Assembly (NCBI RefSeq): GCF_904846285.1
Contig: NZ_CAJHAD010000004.1
Location: 1-64,000, forward strand
Length of the DNA: 64,000 bases
Origin: Psychrobacter immobilis
GTDB taxonomy: Bacteria > Pseudomonadota > Gammaproteobacteria > Pseudomonadales > Moraxellaceae
Reading direction: 5' to 3'
Shown piece after piece: positions 27,863 to 36,480 of this stretch. Within the stretch, counting starts at the first letter, position 1. Every line of letters starts with the position of its first letter. A model generated the notes under the pieces. That model saw only the letters and a program-made list of their open reading frames with translations, was not told the DNA's origin and did not search any database. The position numbers and the translations under genes are program-made.

Positions 27863-29209
27863 ATGTCAAATATCAAACCTTTTCATTCTTCCAGCGATAT
27901 TGGATCTGTTAATCGTGACAATATAAATATGCTCAATGCAAGAGAGATTCCGCTAGCGCTTTATATCCATATCCCATGGTGCGTCAAAAAATGCCCTTAT
28001 TGTGATTTTAATTCGCATGAACTGCCGGTTGACAGTCAGCTATCTATGTATGATGAGTATGTCGATGCGCTATTACTCGATGCAGCAGCGCAGCAGCAGT
28101 TAACCCAAGGGCGAGAAATCAGCTCAATATTTATTGGTGGCGGCACACCTTCGCTGCTGCCCATTGCCCAGTATCAGCGCTTATTTAACGGCTTGCGTAA
28201 GGTTTTTAGGTTCTCAGATGACATTGAAGTCACGATGGAGGCCAACCCAGGCACCCTTGAGCATGCACCATTTGCTGAATATTTAAAGGTAGGCATCAAT
28301 CGTTTGTCTATTGGGGTACAAAGCTTTTCTGCTGAGCAGCTCACCACGCTGGGGCGTATTCATAATCCAGCCCAAGCGCTATCTGCCATTAAATCGGCTC
28401 GTAGCGCTGGATTTGAGCGCGTCAATGTAGATTTGATGCATGGACTGCCGCAGCAAATGATGAGTGAAGCGTTGGAAGATATCCAAATCGCGCATGACGC
28501 AGGTGCCACTCATATCTCATGGTATCAACTAACCATTGAGCCAAATACTGTGTTTTATCGCAGTCAGCCGATTCTACCCGATGAGGATAACTTGGCAGAT
28601 ATCGAGCAGGCCGGTCAGGCACTGCTTGAGCGTTTAGGCTATAACAATTACGAAGTGTCGGCATGGGCAGGCGCGTCCGATAAACCTTGTCGTCACAACG
28701 TCAATTATTGGCAGTTTGGTGACTATTTGGCGATTGGTGCAGGTGCTCACGGTAAAGTCACCATTACTAAAGATGCCAATCAAGAATTGGCGGCTGAAAA
28801 AGATTCTTGTGAGATATTAAAAAACGAGTCAGGTATTTATCGCTTTAGCAAATCACGTATGCCCAAAGACTATATGGAATACCAAGACAAGGCTCAGCAG
28901 AATGAAACAAGTGAGCAAAATCAAATAATAACTATGATGCTAAAAACGCCAATGCCGCCAAAAATGGTAGGCTGGCAGGCAATTGCGAGTGATGAGCTGG
29001 TCAGTGAGTTTATGCTTAATGCTTTACGCTTACATGATGGTGTGGCGTGGTCATTGTTTAAAGCTCGTACGGGGCTTAGCTATGACAGTATTGCTGTAGA
29101 GGTGAATAAACTCATTAAACAAGGTCTTTTGATAGATGACAATGAACATTTACAGCCGACTGCATTGGGTAGAAAGTACCTTAATCAAATACTAAGAGTC
29201 TTTTTATAA
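27863..29209 (+). CDS. hemW: Radical SAM heme chaperone HemW
   Basis: A 448-residue radical SAM protein of the HemN/HemW family. The cluster motif CVKKCPYC places ligands at Cys40, Cys44 and Cys47, preceded by LYIHIPW. GGGTPSLL, EANPGT, GINRLSIGVQSF and the HNVNYWQFGDYLAIGAGAHGK region (two blocks) follow the family. HemW is a heme chaperone for respiratory enzymes rather than a coproporphyrinogen oxidase; HemN usually has an extra N-terminal cysteine that is absent here. The protein is longer than the usual 380 residues because of an N-terminal extension of about 28 and a hydrophilic insert near 300-355. An internal ATG at codon 23 is an alternative start. Confidence 0.92.
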   Translation: MSNIKPFHSSSDIGSVNRDNINMLNAREIPLALYIHIPWCVKKCPYCDFNSHELPVDSQLSMYDEYVDALLLDAAAQQQLTQGREISSIFIGGGTPSLLPIAQYQRLFNGLRKVFRFSDDIEVTMEANPGTLEHAPFAEYLKVGINRLSIGVQSFSAEQLTTLGRIHNPAQALSAIKSARSAGFERVNVDLMHGLPQQMMSEALEDIQIAHDAGATHISWYQLTIEPNTVFYRSQPILPDEDNLADIEQAGQALLERLGYNNYEVSAWAGASDKPCRHNVNYWQFGDYLAIGAGAHGKVTITKDANQELAAEKDSCEILKNESGIYRFSKSRMPKDYMEYQDKAQQNETSEQNQIITMMLKTPMPPKMVGWQAIASDELVSEFMLNALRLHDGVAWSLFKARTGLSYDSIAVEVNKLIKQGLLIDDNEHLQPTALGRKYLNQILRVFL

Positions 29210-29220
29210 AGGCAGGAAAC

Positions 29221-29256
29221 AAAAAAGAGGCTTACCAAATGATAAGCCTCTTTAAA
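29221..29256. terminator. Bidirectional terminator between hemW and the entericidin-like gene
   Basis: AAAGAGGCTTA (29224-29234) pairs with TAAGCCTCTTT (29243-29253). A-rich on the left, short T-run on the right. Confidence 0.8.
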
Positions 29257-29278
29257 ATAAGTCTAACAAGATCAGAGC

Positions 29279-29419
29279 TTAGATTTTGTTTTGTACTTCT
29301 TGTGCAGTACCACTTACAGCGCTACCAGCGCTTGATACGTCTTGACCTAGACCTTTAAAAGTATTACAACCAGTTAATACAAACATAGCAGCCAAAGATG
29401 CGATAACTAATTTTTTCAT
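29279..29419 (-). CDS. Entericidin-like small lipoprotein, 46 residues
   Basis: A short gene read directly from the minus strand. ATG 29419 follows a strong GAGGAAAAAATT. The signal MKKLVIASLAAMFVLTGC ends in a lipobox with cysteine 18, and the mature part (NTFKGLGQDVSSAGSAVSGT) has the Gly/Ser-rich small amphipathic pattern of the entericidin EcnA/EcnB family. Those lipoproteins are small cell-envelope components, described in E. coli as a toxin/antidote pair; here only one is present. It ends 23 bases from the shared terminator with hemW. Confidence 0.85.
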   Translation of the reverse strand: MKKLVIASLAAMFVLTGCNTFKGLGQDVSSAGSAVSGTAQEVQNKI

Positions 29420-29673
29420 AATTTTTTCCTCAAAAAAGACAGGGTGTTATAAGTAATAACAGTAAAACCTAGCATTTTGCTTAAGTTTTACCGAGGGGTT
29501 GCAGGATACGATGATAATGTTTTTGCATCATCTCGTTATCCGTTACAGCCATCATAATCAAAGTTAAAATCAGAGCACAGTATCAAAATGTAATTATTGG
29601 CAGTAAACTGTAACTTTTGATTACGCCTGCTATATACGCCCAATATAAAGTCCAAACCATTGACGGAGTTCGT

Positions 29674-30246
29674 ATGACCATTCATATCGTGTTGGTAGCG
29701 CCAAAAATGCCTAGTAATACGGGTAATATCATTCGTCTGTGTGCCAATAGTGGGGCGCAGCTACATTTGGTCAGGCCGTTAGGGTTTGAGCTCGACGATA
29801 AGAAGCTACGCCGCGCTGGTTTAGATTATCATGAATATGCCCACCTGAAAGTACATGACGACTGGGCAATGACCAAACAGGCGCTGCAAGCTGCTAGTTG
29901 CGATATTATTACCGCGCTTACGACCAAGCTCAGCAAGCCATTTTATGAGTATGATTTTAGCGTGCAGAAGACTGACCATACAGATAATCAGTCGACTACT
30001 AGCCCATCATCAAATCATGTTGCTTTAGTTTTCGGTTCTGAAACGGCAGGGCTGCCAGATGATATCCGTGCCGATATTGGTGCTGATAACTGGCTGCGAC
30101 TGCCGATGTTGGCAGATTCGCGCAGTTTAAATTTGTCTAATAGCGTGGCAATATGCTTGTATGAAGTATGGCGACAGCAAGGGTTTGACGGCGATGAAGG
30201 TCGCAGTATTGGCTATGAGACTTTGACGGTTTATGAACCTAAATAG
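29674..30246 (+). CDS. trmL: tRNA (cytidine(34)-2'-O)-methyltransferase TrmL
   Basis: TrmL 2'-O-methylates the wobble nucleotide of two tRNA-Leu isoacceptors using SAM; it is a SPOUT-fold dimer with a trefoil knot. The N-terminal VLVAPKMPSNTGNIIRLCANSG and RPLGFELDDKKLRRAGLDY, the knot region VALVFGSETAGLPDD, and the C-terminal RLPMLADSRSLNLSNSVAI are all typical. The start at 29674 is set by GGAGTTCGT; the frame upstream is not needed. At 190 residues it exceeds the usual 155-160, with a Thr/Asp/Ser-rich insert at about 98-114 ahead of the knot strand. It is convergent with tusE across a very strong hairpin. Confidence 0.95.
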   Translation: MTIHIVLVAPKMPSNTGNIIRLCANSGAQLHLVRPLGFELDDKKLRRAGLDYHEYAHLKVHDDWAMTKQALQAASCDIITALTTKLSKPFYEYDFSVQKTDHTDNQSTTSPSSNHVALVFGSETAGLPDDIRADIGADNWLRLPMLADSRSLNLSNSVAICLYEVWRQQGFDGDEGRSIGYETLTVYEPK

Positions 30247-30261
30247 AGAAGGTAGTTAAGT

Positions 30262-30313
30262 AAAAAAGAGGTTAAAGAAAATTAAACCAATGATTTTCTT
30301 TAACCTCTTTTTT
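30262..30313. terminator. Very long-stem bidirectional terminator, trmL/tusE
   Basis: Perfect 21-bp inverted repeat (30262-30282 with 30293-30313) around a 10-base loop. The core is GAGGTTAAAG with CTTTAACCTC, and six A and six T bases form the outer ends. Confidence 0.92.
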
Positions 30314-30340
30314 ACTGCTTTTTTTTATAAACCACGTTTT

Positions 30341-30694
30341 TTATAAACAATTAGGCGGTTTTGGTAAGCCAGCAAGACGATTGACATGACGGGCGACCAA
30401 GCCAGTATTAAATAGCTGCTGTAGCTTTTGATTACTGATGTCATGCTCGGGTAAGGTTTGCTGTAGCCATTTAATCAGCGGACGGGTAGCAGGCGCGTGG
30501 TTAAATTTGACAAAAAATGCGCGTACCTGCTGTAAGACTGCTAAATGTTCAGCATTAATAGTCACATCAATAGTGTTCGCTAACTGCTGCGCTATAGTAG
30601 GCGTCCAAATCGTATGGTCGCATAAATGTCCGTCTTGGTCTAATTCAACGTTGAGCGCTGCTGTGATAGGAGTGATTGTATTGTCATTATTCAT
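30341..30694 (-). CDS. tusE: Sulfurtransferase TusE (DsrC/TusE family)
   Basis: TusE takes persulfide sulfur from the TusBCD complex and hands it to MnmA for 2-thiolation of tRNA U34. The 117-residue protein has the DsrC/TusE pattern: LDQDGHLCDHTIWTPTIAQQLA near the start, LLKFY-like HLAVLQQVRAFFVKFNHAP, RPLIKWLQQTLP, and the C-terminal arm ending GLPKPPNCL with the active cysteine at position 116. The second cysteine found about ten residues earlier in dissimilatory DsrC is missing, so a TusE relay role is favoured. Its ATG overlaps the tusB-like stop by four bases (ATGA), so translation is coupled. Confidence 0.93.
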   Translation of the reverse strand: MNNDNTITPITAALNVELDQDGHLCDHTIWTPTIAQQLANTIDVTINAEHLAVLQQVRAFFVKFNHAPATRPLIKWLQQTLPEHDISNQKLQQLFNTGLVARHVNRLAGLPKPPNCL

Positions 30695-31044
30695 AGAGCA
30701 ATCGTCACCACTTTATCAAACTTAGCACCATTAGCATGAGTATTTTGAGTCATGGCAACCCATTCACTATCGCTTAAAATAGCGGTTAATTTGGCAGCGA
30801 GATTAAGCTTAGCGCTTGTATTGTCGCTCAGCTGCGCTATATCCTCAGTCAGGGCGTAAATAGCAGCGATATCTTCTATCTCAATGTTCTCAAGGTCACC
30901 CAAATAGGCATTAAACCAGTCAATAAAAGCCACAGTTGAACCTAATAATATAATGCTATCACCCGCTCGCCACGTCGATACCATTTGTTCTGTGCTGCGT
31001 CTGAGCGTATCCATAGTGCAATGTAATTGGTATAAAGTTGCCAT
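30691..31044 (-). CDS. tusB: TusB/DsrH-like sulfur relay subunit
   Basis: A 117-residue protein in the position of TusB within the tusDCB-E order. The N-terminal MATLYQLHCTM fits the short beta strand of DsrH/TusB, and the GDSIILLGSTVAFI segment gives the second strand; YALTEDIAQL follows the family. The sequence has diverged and context carries much of the weight. The C-terminus is longer than in E. coli TusB (95 residues), extended by about 20. TusB, TusC and TusD form a (BCD)2 hexamer that receives sulfur from TusA, which is not in the window. Confidence 0.82.
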   Translation of the reverse strand: MATLYQLHCTMDTLRRSTEQMVSTWRAGDSIILLGSTVAFIDWFNAYLGDLENIEIEDIAAIYALTEDIAQLSDNTSAKLNLAAKLTAILSDSEWVAMTQNTHANGAKFDKVVTIAL

Positions 31045-31116
31045 AATTGTATCCGCTTGCTTACTGTATTTTTTGTCATGTTAAAGTAAATATTAAAATG
31101 AAGATTGTCACTAGTA

Positions 31117-31440
31117 CTAAAAAACCAAAATCTGATCAAAATATTGCGAATTTATTACCTCTGGCATCAAAGTCAGTTGCTTCGCCAAATCAGTCGGTAG
31201 CATACCCGTAATCCAACCGCTAAACACATCGTCAGGTAACCAAGCGGCTGGCATATCATATAATTCAAGCGACTGAATCATGCCGTGCAGACGTGAATCA
31301 GGCTGCATCAAAAATCCAAATACAGGCGCATCCAAATACAGCTGTACCTCATGGCCAAAAGTCGCTAAAGTTAAAGCCAGCGCGCAACCTTCATAGCTTG
31401 CCATCTCGGTATGTGTGTGCAAGCGAATGAGTAATTTCAT
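31117..31440 (-). CDS. tusC: TusC/DsrF-like sulfur relay subunit
   Basis: A 107-residue DsrE/F-fold protein in the tusC position. It begins MKLLIRLHTHTEMASYEGCALALTLATFGHEVQLYLDAPVF (as consecutive blocks), matching the strand-helix-strand start of the family, where the cysteine-poor TusC serves mainly structurally; Cys19 is the only cysteine. A weakly conserved C-terminal half follows (DDVFSGWITGMLPTDLAKQL). It lies 72 bases upstream of tusB and 89 bases downstream of tusD. Identification rests on fold pattern and neighbours together. Confidence 0.8.
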   Translation of the reverse strand: MKLLIRLHTHTEMASYEGCALALTLATFGHEVQLYLDAPVFGFLMQPDSRLHGMIQSLELYDMPAAWLPDDVFSGWITGMLPTDLAKQLTLMPEVINSQYFDQILVF

Positions 31441-31529
31441 GATGTCTTCCTAATCTTATGTATCGCTATCGCTAAGCTGATTGTTTAAGGGCTGATTATT
31501 TGTACAGCGAACTATAATTCCAATGCTCA

Positions 31530-31973
31530 TTAAAACTGTATCAAACGACAGTCACCTTGCATCATCATCGCAAGCTCACTCAGTCCAACCAACTTAAAAC
31601 CAGCTGCTAGATTTTCGCTATCTAATTGATGACGGGTAATATTTTCACTATCTGAAATACCACGGCTGAGGGCCGTACTGACACAAACTGGGAGCGCCAA
31701 CTGATATTGTTTGGCAAGCTTTTGCCATTCTTGAGTGATATTCATCTGGTCTGCTGATTGCCAGCGTAATCGATTGGCCGTATTGGCAGCATCCGCATAG
31801 AAAAAAATATTTAACGACGCATGCGGGTTTGCAGGGCGGTCGCTATTATCGGTCTTATCATTATTATTCGTGTCAGTGCTTTCTAGATAAGTACGAGCAT
31901 AGCGTAGCGCAATATGTGCCAACGGCTGGCTGGGATCAGCAGTAATCAATAATAGCGGGGTTGAGGTCGTCAT
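31530..31973 (-). CDS. tusD: Sulfurtransferase subunit TusD (DsrE family)
   Basis: TusD carries the persulfide in the TusBCD complex. The catalytic cysteine is Cys97 in LPVCVSTALSRGI, matching the VCVSAALRRG context of E. coli TusD. The first strand TPLLLITADPSQPLAHIALRYARTYLE (in blocks) and the closing GFKLVGLSELAMMMQGDCRLIQF fit the family. It is longer (147 versus about 128) because of an Asn/Asp/Thr-rich insert at residues 32-51, in a surface loop. It is first in the minus-strand tusD-tusC-tusB-tusE operon, and its upstream region carries the 15-bp minisatellite shared with glnE. Confidence 0.93.
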   Translation of the reverse strand: MTTSTPLLLITADPSQPLAHIALRYARTYLESTDTNNNDKTDNSDRPANPHASLNIFFYADAANTANRLRWQSADQMNITQEWQKLAKQYQLALPVCVSTALSRGISDSENITRHQLDSENLAAGFKLVGLSELAMMMQGDCRLIQF

Positions 31974-32040
31974 AATCGCGGTGTCACTTATGATGAATGA
32001 GTATGAAGAAAAAAGCGCAACGCCTTAATTTTTTTAAGAC

Positions 32041-32174
32041 TCAAGGTTTTTAAGAACCAAGAACTTAAGAACCAAGCACTTAAGAACCAAGCACTTAAGA
32101 ACCAAGCACTTAAGAACCAAGCGCTTAAGAATCAAGCGCTTAAGAATCAAGCGCTTAAGAATCAAGGTTTTTGA
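32041..32174. repeat. 15-bp tandem repeat (minisatellite) between tusD and glnE
   Basis: Eight TTAAGAA cores recur at exact 15-base spacing (32050, 32065, 32080, 32095, 32110, 32125, 32140, 32155). The unit is close to CTTAAGAACCAAGCA, drifting to CTTAAGAATCAAGCG in the distal half. Near-identical TCAAGGTTTTT blocks flank it at 32041-32051 and 32162-32172. There are no unique spacers, so this is not CRISPR. It is located 68 bases from the tusD start and about 218 from the glnE start. Confidence 0.95.
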
Positions 32175-32391
32175 AGCCTTTTAAGCATTGGCTATTGTAG
32201 CATTATTCACGAATTTTTCTTATGTTCGTCAGTTCTTAGTTAGTAGAGTGCTGTCAATAGCATGGTTGAGAATTTATGCTACTATAAAAACCCTAAAATA
32301 AGATTGTTTATAGCCACTTTAATATTATAAAAATAATTTTTCCGATTGATGTGGTTTTTATAGCTTTATGCTGCAAGGAGTTGTCGTCGTT

Positions 32392-35241
32392 ATGCTATCT
32401 ACCGTACTTAGTGGTACAGGCTTCCAGCCCGCACCAGAGCAGCTACAAGTGCTACAGACTGCAAGTGAGTTTGCTTATCAGGTTTGGCAAAGTCGAACGG
32501 GCGCTTGCCAGACATTTTTGCGCAGTTATCCGTTACAAAGCACCTTAACACGCCAGCAAATTGACGATTTGATTCAAGATTATACCTTGGATGAGAATTA
32601 CCAACTTGCCAATGAAGCTAAGGTGATGAGCGGCTTGCGGCATTTGCGTATGTTGTTAATGATGCGCTGGATTTGGCAAGATGCCTTGGCAATGATTGAA
32701 CTTGAGCAATTGACCGATGAGCTGTCTGAATTTGCGGATGGCTGTATTTTATTTGCCAAAGACTATACGTACCAGCAGCTGATTGCGCAATATGGGCAAC
32801 CGACCTTTATTAATGCAAAGGGCAATGTGCAAGTTGATGATATGGCGATTATGGCGATGGGTAAGCTTGGCGCGCATGAGCTGAATTTATCCAGTGATAT
32901 CGATCTTATTTTTGTCCATCAGGCGCGCGGTGAGACAGACGGTGACAAAGCAAAAGGGACGCGCAGCATTGATAATAAGCGTTTTATGACGCGGCTTGGA
33001 CAAGGCATGATTAGACTGCTCGATAACAATACCGCTGATGGTTTTGTGTTTCGAGTCGATATGCGTTTGCGTCCTTGGGGTGATGGCAGTGATTTGGCGA
33101 TTCATTTATCAGCACTACAGAAGTACTTTGCTCAGCATGGGCGGGCATGGGAGCGTTTTGCTTGGCTCAAGGCACGCGTGGTTGGGCACATAGAACAGCC
33201 GTTTTACGACGATATTCAGGCGCTGATTAAGCCTTTTGTGTTTCGTTATTATGTTGACTATAGTGCCTTTTCAGCCCTTAGAGAGATGAAATCTCTGATT
33301 CAGAATCAAGTCGCTCAGCGTGAAGACTTGGACAATATAAAGCTTGGCGCGGGTGGTATTCGAGATATTGAGTTTATCGTCCAAGCCTTCCAATTGATCT
33401 ATGGTGGGCGGCATCCGCAGCTACAGGTTAAGTCTTGTTTAGCAGCGATGCAGGCGCTCTGTCAGTTTGAGTATTTAGAGCTGAGTACTTATCAGGAATT
33501 GCAGGCTGCTTATCGTTTTTTACGTCGTCTTGAACACGGTATTCAAGCAATTAATGATCAGCAAACGCAGCGCTTGCCGCATGATAGACAATGGCAGCAT
33601 AATTTGGCGGTCACACTTGGCTTTAATGATTGGCAAGGGTTATTAGCAACACTCAATCATCATCGCTATCATGTTAATGTGCCGTTTGAGCGTATGGTCA
33701 CCGAACGGCAAGTACCGGATCAAGACGATGACGAGCTTGAACCGGAACGTTTAAATGAGCAGATTGCACGGTTAAATGAAGTGTTGACTGAAGACAACCG
33801 CGCGCGCTTACAAGGCTTTTGGCAGTCAAAAATGGTCGCCAACTTGAGCGATGAAGCGCGTGAGCGTTTGGATGCCGCTTATCCTGTAATCGTCCATGCG
33901 TTACTTGCTCATCAAGAACAGCAGCAACTGGCCAATATTGCTTTGCCCCGTTTAATTACCTTACTAGAAGCTATTTGCCGCCGTTCTATCTACTTAGTCA
34001 TGATTGCAGAAAATCCCAATGCCACCGTTGAGCTGATTCCAATGTTATCAGCCAGCCCTTGGATTGCAAAAGAATTGGCGCAGTATCCTGTACTTTTAGA
34101 TACCTTCTTACAGCAGCGCTATCGTCACTTACCGGACAAGCCGGAGCTACGTGATATTTTACGTCAACAGTTATTACGGGTTGAACCTAACGATGAAGAG
34201 GAGCTACTGAGCGTACTGCGATTATTTAAAAAGAACCAAGTATTGGCAGTGGCTGCCAGTGATGTGTTGGCAGAACGCCCAATTATGAAAGTGTCAGACT
34301 CACTGACTTATATTGCTGCTGTGGTACTCGAGGCGGCGCTTGAGCGAGCCTTTGCCGAAATCGTCAAACGCTATGGCTATCCGATTGCTCAAGATGGTGA
34401 TCCGGTCACTGAAGCGGACTGCGGTTTTGCTATTATCGGCTATGGTAAGCTTGGCGGATTGGAGCTGTCATACTCTTCAGATTTAGACTTGGTTTTTTTG
34501 CATAAAATAAAAGAGCAAGGCATGACCACGGGTGAAAAATCCGTCAGCGGCATGAAGTTTGCGGCACGGTTGGCGCAAAAGCTGATGACGTACCTTAATA
34601 CCCAAACCCGTGATGGCCGCGCTTATGAAGTCGATATGCGTCTGCGTCCCTCAGGTAATGCCGGCATGATGGTGGTTTCTTGTCATGCGTTTGAGACTTA
34701 TCAGCTTGAGAAAGCTTGGTCTTGGGAGCATCAAGCGCTGGTGCGGGCGCGGGCCATCTGCGGTGATAAACGCGTGACCGCCCGTTTTTGTGATATTCGC
34801 CGAACTGTTTTGGCATTACCGCGTACGATTGAGCAAGTCCGCATTGAAGTCACGAGTATGCGTATTAAAATGCAAAAACATCTAGGTACCAGTCAATGGC
34901 AACAGCAAGCCGGCAAGTTCCATCTTAAGCAAGATGCTGGCGGCATTGTAGACATAGAGTTTCTCGCGCAGTTTGCGGTACTGGCTTATTCGCATGAGCA
35001 TCCAACCCTGACCAAATGGAGTGACAATGTGCGCATTTTTGAAGAGATGGCGACTTTGGGTATTTGGGAGGCGAAGGTTTGTCAGGATTTGACCGATGCT
35101 TATTTACGCATACGCGCAGCGACGCATCAATTGGCATTGTCAGAGCAGTCGTTATTGGTTGATGAGGCGCTTTGGACAGAAACACGAGCACTGGTACAAA
35201 CGCAGTGGCAACATCTGATGGGCGTAGACTCAGCAGAATAG
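32392..35241 (+). CDS. glnE: Bifunctional glutamine synthetase adenylyltransferase/deadenylase
   Basis: GlnE adds or removes AMP on glutamine synthetase in response to PII and glutamine, setting nitrogen assimilation. There are two nucleotidyltransferase domains: the first with GKLGAHELNLSSDIDLIFVH at residues 157-176, the second with YGKLGGLELSYSSDLDLVFL in the C-terminal half (near 690), each followed by an RPxG region (VDMRLRPWGDGS, VDMRLRPSGNAGM). The N-terminal copy deadenylylates and the C-terminal copy adenylylates, by family knowledge. The length is 949 residues from ATG 32392, which has AAGGAG 11 bases upstream; ATG 32368 is also open but has no such site. ilvE follows after about 280 bases. 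Confidence 0.96.
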   Translation: MLSTVLSGTGFQPAPEQLQVLQTASEFAYQVWQSRTGACQTFLRSYPLQSTLTRQQIDDLIQDYTLDENYQLANEAKVMSGLRHLRMLLMMRWIWQDALAMIELEQLTDELSEFADGCILFAKDYTYQQLIAQYGQPTFINAKGNVQVDDMAIMAMGKLGAHELNLSSDIDLIFVHQARGETDGDKAKGTRSIDNKRFMTRLGQGMIRLLDNNTADGFVFRVDMRLRPWGDGSDLAIHLSALQKYFAQHGRAWERFAWLKARVVGHIEQPFYDDIQALIKPFVFRYYVDYSAFSALREMKSLIQNQVAQREDLDNIKLGAGGIRDIEFIVQAFQLIYGGRHPQLQVKSCLAAMQALCQFEYLELSTYQELQAAYRFLRRLEHGIQAINDQQTQRLPHDRQWQHNLAVTLGFNDWQGLLATLNHHRYHVNVPFERMVTERQVPDQDDDELEPERLNEQIARLNEVLTEDNRARLQGFWQSKMVANLSDEARERLDAAYPVIVHALLAHQEQQQLANIALPRLITLLEAICRRSIYLVMIAENPNATVELIPMLSASPWIAKELAQYPVLLDTFLQQRYRHLPDKPELRDILRQQLLRVEPNDEEELLSVLRLFKKNQVLAVAASDVLAERPIMKVSDSLTYIAAVVLEAALERAFAEIVKRYGYPIAQDGDPVTEADCGFAIIGYGKLGGLELSYSSDLDLVFLHKIKEQGMTTGEKSVSGMKFAARLAQKLMTYLNTQTRDGRAYEVDMRLRPSGNAGMMVVSCHAFETYQLEKAWSWEHQALVRARAICGDKRVTARFCDIRRTVLALPRTIEQVRIEVTSMRIKMQKHLGTSQWQQQAGKFHLKQDAGGIVDIEFLAQFAVLAYSHEHPTLTKWSDNVRIFEEMATLGIWEAKVCQDLTDAYLRIRAATHQLALSEQSLLVDEALWTETRALVQTQWQHLMGVDSAE

Positions 35242-35376
35242 CGCTGCTGTCATATAATGACACGGCCAAATGATACGACAAGAAGCACAGCGCTTCGATA
35301 GCCATTCTACCCAAGGGTGTATGAATAAAAGCCATGCAGTGATAAACTAAAATATTGTATTCGCTTCGCTTGCCGG

Positions 35377-35385
35377 TGATATAAT
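35377..35385 (+). promoter_or_regulatory. Extended -10 promoter candidate for ilvE
   Basis: TGATATAAT: a TG dinucleotide one base before a perfect TATAAT (35380-35385), about 140 bases before ilvE. TTGTAT at 35355-35360 is a loose -35 with 19-base spacing. Confidence 0.5.
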
Positions 35386-35523
35386 CGCTGGCACATTAAA
35401 TGTGTATATAAAAAATTGCACCTGAAAATAGACACTCAGTTTCAGCATACTATTTTAATTAAAATATCTACTTAACACTCAACAAAAAAAGTTAGACGTC
35501 AGTGCTAGCATAAGGACTATTAA

Positions 35524-36453
35524 ATGAATATGGCAACACAAGAAGGTAAGCTTTGGATGAATGGCACAATGATTGAACAGCCAGATGCCAAGGTTCATGT
35601 GCTTACACATAGCCTGCATTATGGAATGGCTGTGTTTGAAGGTGTACGTGCTTATCAGACTGCTGACAACCGTACGGCGATTTTTCGCTTAAAAGACCAT
35701 ACCGATCGTCTATTGGGTTCTGCAAAAATCTTTCAAATGAATGTGCCTTTTGATGCAGCGGCACTTGAGCAAGCACAAAAAGATGTGGTCAAACAAAATA
35801 ACTTGGCAGAAGCCTATATTCGTCCGCTTATTTGGGTTGGCGCAGAAAAATTGGGTCTGTCATCGCGTGACAATAGTATCAATGCGATGGTTGCTGCTTG
35901 GCATTGGGGCGCCTACCTGGGTGAAGACGGTATCAAAAACGGCATTCGTGTAAAAACTTCTTCATTTACCCATCACATGACCAATGTGACCATGTGTAAA
36001 GCAAAAGCCTCAAGCAATTATCCAGTCTCTATCATGGCCAACCAAGAAGTGACTCGTAATGGCTATGATGAAGCAATTTTGATGGACCCACAAGGCTACG
36101 TCTGCCAAGGTGCTGGCGAGAACTTGTTCTTAGTCAAAGATGGTGTGCTGCATACACCAGATTTGGGCGGCGGTGCGCTTGACGGCATTACCCGTCGTAC
36201 CATCATTCAATTCGCTGATGATTTAGGGATTAAAGTCGTTGAACGTCGTATCACTCGTGATGAGTTCTACTTGGCAGATGAAATATTTATGACTGGTACC
36301 GCAGCTGAAGTCACGCCTATTCGTGAGTATGATGATCGTACTATCGGTAATGGTGGTCGTGGTGAGCTGACTGAGAAATTGCAAACCTTGTACTTTGACG
36401 TGGTGCATGGTCGCAATGAGCAGTATATGGATTGGTTAAGCTTTATCGATTAA
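35524..36453 (+). CDS. ilvE: Branched-chain amino acid aminotransferase IlvE
   Basis: A PLP class-IV aminotransferase, 309 residues, making leucine, isoleucine and valine from their keto acids with glutamate. The start (EGKLWMNGTMIEQPDAKVHV) and HYGMAVFEGVRAYQT are hallmark sequences. The PLP lysine is Lys161 in CKAKASSNY. DEAILMDPQGYVCQGAGENLFLV and GGALDGITRRTIIQFADDLGI bind cofactor phosphate and close the active site, and EIFMTGTAAEVTPIREYD is the late signature. ATG 35524 follows AAGGACTATTAA. A bidirectional terminator at 36481 isolates it from the glycosylation operon. Confidence 0.95.
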   Translation: MNMATQEGKLWMNGTMIEQPDAKVHVLTHSLHYGMAVFEGVRAYQTADNRTAIFRLKDHTDRLLGSAKIFQMNVPFDAAALEQAQKDVVKQNNLAEAYIRPLIWVGAEKLGLSSRDNSINAMVAAWHWGAYLGEDGIKNGIRVKTSSFTHHMTNVTMCKAKASSNYPVSIMANQEVTRNGYDEAILMDPQGYVCQGAGENLFLVKDGVLHTPDLGGGALDGITRRTIIQFADDLGIKVVERRITRDEFYLADEIFMTGTAAEVTPIREYDDRTIGNGGRGELTEKLQTLYFDVVHGRNEQYMDWLSFID

Positions 36454-36480
36454 TCTCTTTAAGGTTATATCTCATTAAAT

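Noticed and set aside
32041..32174. Possible CRISPR array
   Set aside because: The units are only 15 bases and follow directly on each other with no unique spacers; no cas genes are present.
34925..35335. 136-codon minus-strand frame across the glnE 3' end
   Set aside because: It is antisense to well conserved GlnE sequence and has no start signal or recognisable domain.
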